Positions 5,514 through 6,178 of a stretch of 6,178 nt of DNA are shown one piece after another. The first letter of the stretch is position 1; each line of letters begins with the position of its first letter. A model generated the notes under the pieces. It saw nothing but the letters and a program-made list of their open reading frames with translations. It had not been told where the DNA came from and did not search any database. Position numbers and translations under genes: made by a program. Source of the stretch: Eubacteriales bacterium (GTDB lineage Bacteria; Bacillota; Clostridia; Oscillospirales; CAG-272); the NCBI GenBank assembly GCA_028709565.1, contig JAQVWU010000190.1, positions 1-6,178 of the forward strand, written 5' to 3'.

Positions 5514-6178
5514 ATGGACGGATATGAAATAGTAAAGATCTCCAGATCTTCGGCGAGATACACCTCGGTTGATTTTATCGATAATATCTTCAGCGATTTC
5601 CGGGAAATGCACGGTGACCGCCGTTTTGGAGATGACAGGGCTGTAATCAGCGGCATTGCCATGCTCGGGCCGGTTGCGGTTACGGTGATAGGCCTTGAAA
5701 AGGGTCACGGCACAAAGGATAAAATCAGCCGTAATTTCGGTTCAGCGTCCCCCGAAGGTTACAGAAAAGCACTGCGCCAGATGAAGCTCGCGGAAAAATT
5801 TAAAAGACCGATTGTTTGTTTTGTTGATACAGCCGGTGCGTATTGCGGAATCGAAGCCGAACGGCGCGGTCAAGGGCAGGCTATAGCGGAAAACCTGGCT
5901 GAGATGATGACGCTCAGAGTGCCGATTATTTCGATAATTATCGGCGAAGGGGGCAGCGGAGGGGCGCTTGCGCTGTCGGTGAGCGATGAGATATGGATGC
6001 TGGAAAACGCATATTATTCGGTAGTTTCACCGGAAGGATGCGCCAGCATATTATGGAAGGATCCCGCGAAAGCCCCGGAAGCGGCGGCGTGTTTAAAACT
6101 GACGGCCGACGATCTGCTGGAACTGGGAATCATTGAACGTAAAATACGTGAAACTGAAGACAATCTGTTTCAGAATTT
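5514..6178 (+). CDS. accA: Acetyl-CoA carboxylase carboxyltransferase, alpha subunit (3' end outside window)
   Basis: Partner of AccD in the carboxyltransferase step of malonyl-CoA synthesis. I translated it by hand: 221 complete codons run open to the window edge with no stop. Conserved segments are HGDRRFGDD (33-41), GHGTKDKISRNFG (64-76), SPEGYRKALR (79-88), DTAGAYCGIEAE (105-116), IGEGGSGGALAL (143-154) and VVSPEGCASILW (170-181). The oxyanion-hole glycines of GEGGSGG are intact. The usual DTPGAYPG reads DTAGAYCG, a form I recall from clostridial homologues. The start lies at the point equivalent to about residue 60 of E. coli AccA, so the helical N-terminal extension is absent. An in-frame TAA at 5493-5495, with no start codon between it and 5514, rules out a longer form. 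Roughly the last 30-50 residues should lie beyond the window. Confidence 0.95.
   Translation, partial: MDGYEIVKISRSSARYTSVDFIDNIFSDFREMHGDRRFGDDRAVISGIAMLGPVAVTVIGLEKGHGTKDKISRNFGSASPEGYRKALRQMKLAEKFKRPIVCFVDTAGAYCGIEAERRGQGQAIAENLAEMMTLRVPIISIIIGEGGSGGALALSVSDEIWMLENAYYSVVSPEGCASILWKDPAKAPEAAACLKLTADDLLELGIIERKIRETEDNLFQN
5535..5550 (+). repeat. Short perfect inverted repeat at the start of accA
   Basis: AAGATCT and AGATCTT flank a CC, giving 7-base perfect arms. In RNA this would fold as a 6-base-pair stem with a UCCA loop. It covers accA codons 8-13, just inside the coding region. It could be chance or could slightly affect accA translation. It has no U-tract, so it is not a terminator. 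Confidence 0.4.

Larger units (their letters stand above)
1..6178 (+). other. Interior of a fatty acid synthesis operon (fabD-fabG-fabF-accB-fabZ-accC-accD-accA)
   Basis: All eight genes share a strand, and the junctions range from a 4-base overlap to a 15-base gap, with several ribosome binding sites buried in the preceding gene. This strongly implies one transcript. The order is the same as in the streptococcal fab cluster, where fabH, acpP and fabK precede fabD; finding them upstream here is an inference. No promoter, operator or terminator is visible within the window. Confidence 0.9.

Noticed and set aside
1..6178. A hidden novel system such as a defence island, mobile element, CRISPR array or biosynthetic cluster
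   Set aside because: Every part of the window is accounted for by eight standard fatty acid synthesis genes with intact key residues, and no extra domains, repeats or foreign segments are visible.

Overview
The window is one uninterrupted block of eight same-strand genes of type II fatty acid synthesis, in the order fabD (3' part only), fabG, fabF, accB, fabZ, accC, accD, accA (5' part only). Everything is on the + strand and is very tightly packed. The gaps between genes are -4, 15, 7, 3, 10, 6 and 2 bases, so only 43 bases lie strictly between genes. No gene-free stretch exceeds 15 bases. There is no room for an internal promoter, terminator, RNA gene, mobile element or CRISPR array between genes, and I saw none inside them.

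The likely source is a member of the Firmicutes, most probably class Clostridia. The gene order matches the fab/acc cluster known from streptococci and many clostridia. AccA lacks the helical N-terminal extension of the E. coli protein. Shine-Dalgarno sequences are AG-rich and mostly strong. Base composition looks intermediate by eye, with an unusual preference for the isoleucine codon ATA (12 of 28 Ile codons in fabG). A genus cannot be named from this sequence alone.

How the genes work together: accB, accC, accD and accA encode all four parts of acetyl-CoA carboxylase (biotin carrier, biotin carboxylase, and the beta and alpha carboxyltransferase subunits), which makes malonyl-CoA. FabD moves the malonyl group to acyl carrier protein. 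FabF condenses it with the growing acyl chain. FabG reduces the resulting 3-ketoacyl-ACP and FabZ dehydrates the 3-hydroxyacyl-ACP. Still needed are acyl carrier protein, the initiating synthase (FabH), an enoyl-ACP reductase (FabK, FabI or similar) and a biotin ligase. In related clusters the first three lie just upstream of fabD, which is outside this window. The transcriptional promoter and any FabT or FapR operator would also be upstream and cannot be seen here.

This is a conserved core-metabolism operon, and I found no undescribed system. The findings are small: a possible cofactor clue in FabG, a weakly signalled accD start in frame with accC behind one stop codon, a short AccA whose start is fixed by an upstream stop, A-tracts inside accB, a small hairpin at the start of accA, and the ATA codon preference.
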